37,002 nt of DNA, from contig CBDVCD010000005.1 of assembly GCA_965372385.1 (NCBI GenBank), forward strand, positions 1 to 37,002, read 5' to 3'. Source of the stretch: JASJBU01 sp965372385. Lineage in GTDB: Bacteria > Pseudomonadota > Gammaproteobacteria > Chromatiales > Chromatiaceae. Positions 33,468-37,002 of this stretch are shown here, one piece after another. Both the position numbers and the translations under genes were made by a program. Under the pieces are notes generated by a model. That model ran no database searches. It saw only the letters and a program-made list of their open reading frames with translations, and had not been told where the DNA came from. Numbering within the stretch: position 1 is the stretch's first letter; the number at the start of each line of letters is the position of its first letter.

Positions 33468-35375
33468 ATGTTCGGATCTCTCAACAATTCTCTCCTGATT
33501 CGCGTCGGCCTGGCGATGGGAGCCATCACTGTGCTGGCAATCGCCGGCATGGCCAGCGCCATTTATGTAGCCAGATCCACTCACGGTGAAGCGGGGGCGG
33601 TGAATCTGGCGGGCAGCCTGCGCATGCAGTCCTATCGCATTGCCGCGGCCCTCGAAACCGACACCCAACTCAATCCCTATCCAACTAAAGTGGTGAATGC
33701 ACTCACGCTGGAGTTTGAACATCGGTTGAGCAGCCCGGCACTGTCAGTCGTGATCTCCAGTTCGAACCGCCGCTCCCTGCAGCGGGCTTATCTGCAGGTC
33801 AAACAGCGTTGGAATCAGAGCATGCTTCCCATGATTCAGACCTATCTCCAGCAGATTGTCTCCGCCGTCCCGGAAACCGACCTGAAAGGGACCAGCGCCA
33901 GCTTTCACAAGCTGGTGGCCAGCTTCGTTGGCGACATCGACCAGATGGTGCGCCTGCTCGAGGAGGATGCCGAATCCAGCATTCACATGCTGGGCCTGAT
34001 GCAGGGGGTCAGCCTGATGCTGACCCTGCTGGTGGCGGTTATCACCCTCTATCTGCTCTATACCGATGTACTCAGTCCCCTGCACGATCTGCTCAACTCC
34101 GCGGAGCGGGCCGGCCAGGGCGATTTCAGCGTTCGCGTCGGCCAGACAGGTAAAGATGAACTGGGGCGGCTGGGGCAGGCCTTCAACACCATGGCGGCGG
34201 ATCTCTCGACCATGTATGAGGCATTGGAAGCCAGGGTAATGGAGAAGACCGAGGCGCTCACCCGGCGCAACCGCTCGCTCGAGCTGCTCTACAAGGCATC
34301 CCAGCGCCTGACCGAGACCCCGGTATCGGATACCACCTACCAAGAACTGCTGGATGAGATCAGCGGCGTGTTGGGCTGTGAAGCCATCACCCTGTGCCTG
34401 AGTGAAGAGAATAGACAGCGTGCCTACGCCGTTGCGGGCATCGGCTCCACGCCCCCCATGTGTCGGGATGAGCGATGCGACATCTGCCTGGGTGATGGCC
34501 GGACCCGGGTGCTGTGCCATTCCGACCATGGCGGCAGCGACGACATCCTCTCTATCGCCGTCAAAGATGAGGAAAACAACTATGGTGTGTTACTTGTGAC
34601 GCATCGGCAGGGAGACATCTTCCAGGCCTGGCAGACCCAGGTGTTGGAGACCCTGGGCAAACATATCGGCATCTCGATCGGGGTCACGCGCCGTGTCACC
34701 CAGCGCCGCCGCCTTGCGCTGCTCGACGAACGCAGTGTGATTGCCCGGGAACTGCATGACTCCCTGGCCCAATCCCTCTCCTATCTGAAGATTCAGGTCA
34801 CCCGCCTCTACCTGCTGAGAGAAATGAATGCCGATGCCAAGCAGATGGATGAGGTCGTGAGCGAGTTAAAAGAGGGGCTGGATGAGGCCTATCGCCAGTT
34901 GCGTGAACTGCTTACCACCTTCAGGCTGCAGATGGATGGACGCGGCCTGGCCGCCGCGCTCTCTGAAACCGTGGCTGAGTTCAATACAAGGGGAGAAGTG
35001 GAGTTTCTGCTGAACAACCAGCTCAAAGGCACTACCCTGAGTGTCAATGAGGAGATTCATCTGTTACAGATCGCGCGCGAGGCCCTGGCCAATGTCCTGC
35101 ATCACTCAAGTGCAACCCAGGCGGAGCTCAACATCCAGTCTCTCGACGATGACAGCATCCTGCTCAGTGTGGAAGACAACGGCATCGGAATTCCCTCCAA
35201 GGCCGAACGCCTGAACCATTACGGCCTGGCAATCATGCATGAACGCGCCAACTCGCTCAACGCCGAGTTGACCATCGATAACCGCCCGGAAGGCGGAACC
35301 CGGTTAAGCCTCAGGTTCAAACCAAACAGTATTACAATCAACCAACCCATTCTTCAGGAACAAATCGTGTCATGA
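33468..35375 (+). CDS. narX: Nitrate/nitrite sensor histidine kinase NarX
   Basis: 635 residues from the ATG at 33468 (CGAGG upstream). Order: TM1 (about 9-32); periplasmic sensor helix with the P-box GEAGAVNLAGSLRMQSYR (about 40-57), the nitrate-binding element; TM2 (about 176-198); HAMP (about 197-250); a GAF-like central domain with four cysteines (Cys332, 337, 340, 350); the phospho-acceptor His430 in ELHDSLAQSLS; and a HATPase domain (EALANVLHHSS, VEDNGIGIP). It should phosphorylate NarL when nitrate is present. Its stop overlaps the narL ATG by 4 bases. The cysteine set (C-x4-C-x2-C-x9-C) could bind metal, which is inference. Confidence 0.94.
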   Translation: MFGSLNNSLLIRVGLAMGAITVLAIAGMASAIYVARSTHGEAGAVNLAGSLRMQSYRIAAALETDTQLNPYPTKVVNALTLEFEHRLSSPALSVVISSSNRRSLQRAYLQVKQRWNQSMLPMIQTYLQQIVSAVPETDLKGTSASFHKLVASFVGDIDQMVRLLEEDAESSIHMLGLMQGVSLMLTLLVAVITLYLLYTDVLSPLHDLLNSAERAGQGDFSVRVGQTGKDELGRLGQAFNTMAADLSTMYEALEARVMEKTEALTRRNRSLELLYKASQRLTETPVSDTTYQELLDEISGVLGCEAITLCLSEENRQRAYAVAGIGSTPPMCRDERCDICLGDGRTRVLCHSDHGGSDDILSIAVKDEENNYGVLLVTHRQGDIFQAWQTQVLETLGKHIGISIGVTRRVTQRRRLALLDERSVIARELHDSLAQSLSYLKIQVTRLYLLREMNADAKQMDEVVSELKEGLDEAYRQLRELLTTFRLQMDGRGLAAALSETVAEFNTRGEVEFLLNNQLKGTTLSVNEEIHLLQIAREALANVLHHSSATQAELNIQSLDDDSILLSVEDNGIGIPSKAERLNHYGLAIMHERANSLNAELTIDNRPEGGTRLSLRFKPNSITINQPILQEQIVS

Positions 35376-36031
35376 GCAATCCAGAGACCCAACGGGTCGT
35401 TGTCATCGATGATCACCCCTTAATACGCAAGGGTCTGCAGCAGCTTGCGGACCTGAGCCCGCACATCGAAATCATCGGTGAAGCGGACAGCGGTGAAGAA
35501 GGACTGAGCATGGTCCGGACGCTCAAGCCCGACCTGGTACTGCTGGACCTCAATATGCCTGGCATGAATGGAATTGAAACACTGGCTGCCATCAAACAGG
35601 GGGACCAAGATGTCCGGGTGGTCATGCTCACCGTCTCCAATGCAGAGGAGGACGTGGTTGCGGCACTGCATAACGGAGCTGACGGCTATCTACTCAAGGA
35701 TATGGACCCGGCGGATCTTCTAACAAAGTTTCGGGAAGTGGCGGAGGGAAGAATTGTCATGTCGCCGAGCATCACCCAATGCCTGGCCCGGGCCCTTCAG
35801 GCTGAGGGCCTGCGTGGACAACAGCAGGGGGTTGTCGCGGAACTCACTGATCGTGAACGGGAGATTCTGCTCCATCTACGTAACGGCGAGAGCAATAAAG
35901 TCATTGCACGCCAGCTCAAGATCGCCGAGGCCACAGTCAAGGTCCATGTCAAACATCTGCTGAAAAAGCTCGGCCTGAAAACCCGAGTGGAGGCCGCGGT
36001 GTGGGCGGTTAACAACAAGGATATTCTGTAA
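35372..36031 (+). CDS. narL: Nitrate-responsive response regulator NarL
   Basis: 219 residues. The receiver domain has the acidic pair Asp13-Asp14 (VVVIDDHPLIRKG), phospho-acceptor Asp59 (LVLLDLNMPGMNG), and the conserved Thr and Lys (VVMLTVSNAEED and YLLKDM). The C-terminal LuxR/NarL-type helix-turn-helix is LTDREREILLHLRNGESNK, followed by V-I-A-R-Q-L-K-I-A-E-A-T-V-K-V-H-V-K. It should bind TACYYMT heptamers such as those at 33242-33257 and 21331-21346. It overlaps narX by ATGA, giving translational coupling. GC-rich DNA ends soon after its stop. Confidence 0.95.
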   Translation: MSNPETQRVVVIDDHPLIRKGLQQLADLSPHIEIIGEADSGEEGLSMVRTLKPDLVLLDLNMPGMNGIETLAAIKQGDQDVRVVMLTVSNAEEDVVAALHNGADGYLLKDMDPADLLTKFREVAEGRIVMSPSITQCLARALQAEGLRGQQQGVVAELTDREREILLHLRNGESNKVIARQLKIAEATVKVHVKHLLKKLGLKTRVEAAVWAVNNKDIL

Positions 36032-36151
36032 TAACCAGGCAGTCACTCAGATGCAGATTTCGATGACCGCAGCCTATCGGATATAAGAGAAAGCTTGAAC
36101 CAATGTTGCGTTCTGGGCAGTGAAACTGTTATGGCAAGAAGATAAATAGAT

Positions 36152-36457
36152 ATGCCCAAAATATATGAATATCTTGGAATTCTGATTTTGTTCTATAGCA
36201 ATGAACATGAGCCTATTCACGTTCATGGAAAACATCAAGGTTAAGAGTCAAAGGCAGAATTCACAATTATTGACGGTAAAGTGGTCGAAATTTCCATTAA
36301 AAATGTAAAGGGACGCAAACCCCTACCGTCAAATATATTGAGTGACTTTAGTAAATTTATTAATGCATATTCTGATCAAATAGTACAAAAATGGATAGAT
36401 TATTTTGTTTTACAAAAGCAAGTTAAATGCGAAAAAGTCGAGAGGAAAGTAAAATGA
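36152..36457 (+). pseudogene. DUF4160 family gene interrupted by one in-frame stop
   Basis: The frame reads MPKIYEYLGILILFYSNEHE, then PIHVHGKHQG, then a TAA (36242-36244), then ESKAEFTIIDGKVVEISIKN, then V-K-G-R-K-P-L-P and on to a TGA at 36455-36457. The N-terminal half with E-P-x-H-V-H-G and the second half with A-E-F are both typical of DUF4160. The TAA replaces a residue that is probably Tyr (TAT/TAC) in relatives, so a single base change explains the break. The frame is otherwise intact over 101 codons and its end overlaps the DUF2442 start. It could be a recent pseudogene or a sequencing error. The DNA is clearly more AT-rich than the nar genes. Confidence 0.8.
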
Positions 36458-36717
36458 TTGATGAAAACAAAATCGTAAATATTGAAAAAGTAAAGTATCT
36501 CGGAGATCATAAACTCAAACTTGCTTTCAATGATGGAGTGGAGCAGATAATAGATTTTGGCCCATTTTTATCAAACTCACTCAATCCATTCATTAATAAG
36601 TATCTTGATCTAAAAGAGTTCATGAAGTTTGAACTAGATAATGGTGATTTAGAATGGAATGATTATGATCTTTGCTTTCCTGTCGCTGATCTATACGAAA
36701 ACAATATAAGGCCATAA
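36454..36717 (+). CDS. DUF2442 family protein
   Basis: 87 residues from the ATG at 36454, which overlaps the DUF4160 stop (ATGA); an earlier in-frame Met (36427) lies inside the DUF4160 gene. The pattern (IVNIEKVKYLGDHKLKLAF, then NDGVEQIIDFGPFL, and C-terminal W-N-D-Y-D-L-C-F-P-V-A-D-L-Y) is that of DUF2442. DUF4160-DUF2442 pairs are frequent neighbours and suspected toxin-antitoxin-like modules; the function is unproven. It ends inside an attC-like site, consistent with a gene-cassette location. Strongly AT-rich. Confidence 0.8.
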   Translation: MIDENKIVNIEKVKYLGDHKLKLAFNDGVEQIIDFGPFLSNSLNPFINKYLDLKEFMKFELDNGDLEWNDYDLCFPVADLYENNIRP

Positions 36718-36843
36718 CAAACGGTTGCGCTCCGACCCACCTAACTTTTGCAGCGTTTCGAGTTCATGGGTTTCAATTGGCTTGGTCATGCTGTCTAGTT
36801 CAGCGTGGTTAATCCGGTGGTCGGGTGAACCGAAACGTTAGGC
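36711..36843 (+). other. Integron attC-like recombination site
   Basis: It starts GCCATAACAAACGGTT at the DUF2442 stop and ends GGTGAACCGAAACGTTAGGC. The final GTTAGGC fits the R' consensus GTTRRRY, and the TAACAAACG opening resembles Vibrio attC sites. The arms CGGTT...CCGACCCACC and GGTGGTCGGGTGAACCG pair imperfectly, as expected of L''/L', around a long central loop. Total length of about 132 bp is within the attC range. No integrase gene is in the window. Confidence 0.65.
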
Positions 36844-36892
36844 CCTGCAATTACATTGCTGAGGTAGCAATCTATAAATATGTGGATTTAAT

Positions 36893-36982
36893 ATGAAATT
36901 CGAGTGGGATTCAGAAAAAGAGAAAGTCAATAAACATGGGATAACCTCAGTGCTGACGCACGAATGCATCAGGAAAAACTAA
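36893..36982 (+). pseudogene. BrnT-like toxin fragment
   Basis: The 29-codon frame begins MKFEWDSEKEKVNKHGIT, like the start of BrnT (DUF497) toxins (MKFEWD...K-x-x-N-x-x-K-H-G), then departs from the family and stops at TAA. About two thirds of the expected domain is missing. It begins 50 bases after the attC-like site, as the next cassette gene would. Either a degraded toxin gene or a short chance match; the N-terminal resemblance is good. Confidence 0.55.
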
Positions 36983-37002
36983 TATATGGTCTCCGCCCCA
37001 AA

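Noticed and set aside
34000..34529. Minus-strand ORF inside narX (33744-34529)
   Set aside because: Antisense shadow of the kinase gene without its own signals.
36110..36150. Possible second attC end (GTTATGGC) before the DUF4160 gene
   Set aside because: The core does not fit GTTRRRY and no paired arm is found, so the upstream cassette boundary stays undefined.
1..37002. CRISPR arrays, tRNA or rRNA genes
   Set aside because: No regularly spaced direct repeats, no tRNA-like T-loop/anticodon patterns and no rRNA-like sequence were seen by reading; a covariance search was not possible.

Overview
The window looks like chromosome from a respiratory gammaproteobacterium. The tRNA methylase TrmN6, DUF2835 and DUF2905 proteins, a complete NarGHJI membrane nitrate reductase with NarX/NarL, and Fnr-type boxes all fit that. 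A cysteine-free DsrC-family protein inside the nar cluster suggests a sulfur-oxidising, nitrate-respiring lineage (Sedimenticola / Ca. Thiodiazotropha-like). That placement is inference from gene content; no rRNA or tRNA gene is present to test it.

Layout. (1) 1-2.6 kb, + strand: a perfect 50-bp palindrome, trmN6, DUF2835, a hypothetical gene and a membrane-anchored PDZ protein. These end at a hairpin shared with a convergent, easily overlooked 30-codon gene (2679-2771, -). (2) 3.1-9.6 kb, - strand: arsM (arsenite methyltransferase), an RND periplasmic adaptor, an RND pump and an alpha-carbonic-anhydrase-like protein with a substituted zinc ligand. (3) 9.8-10.9 kb, +: DUF2905 protein and a VapBC toxin-antitoxin pair with an operator-like inverted repeat, then a second large palindrome. 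(4) 11.2-17.2 kb, +: a tight two-gene module, a protein resembling the XPB N-terminal domain followed by a 1395-residue SNF2 ATPase. (5) 17.3-21.3 kb, -: an HPP membrane protein, a 312-bp MITE-like element, and a double-length NarK (two MFS domains in one chain) behind Fnr-like and NarL-like sites. (6) 21.2-22.2 kb: a repeat-rich intergenic region and an orphan antitoxin-like gene. (7) 22.2-33.1 kb, -: narK1-narK2-narG-narH-narJ-narI, then the cysteine-free DsrC-like protein and an FKBP/SlyD-type isomerase. (8) 33.4-36.0 kb, +: divergent narXL. (9) 36.1-37.0 kb: AT-rich cassette-like DNA with a DUF4160 gene carrying one stop, an intact DUF2442 gene, an integron attC-like site and a BrnT-like fragment.

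How it works together: NarX/NarL sense nitrate and an Fnr-type regulator senses low oxygen. Both would act on matching sites ahead of the split narK1K2GHJI operon and the distant fused narK. NarK proteins import nitrate and export nitrite; NarGHI reduces nitrate with quinol electrons; NarJ matures NarG. The downstream DsrC-like protein and isomerase probably serve regulation or maturation. The upstream arsenic/efflux block, the TA pair, the helicase pair and the cassette end are accessory in character.
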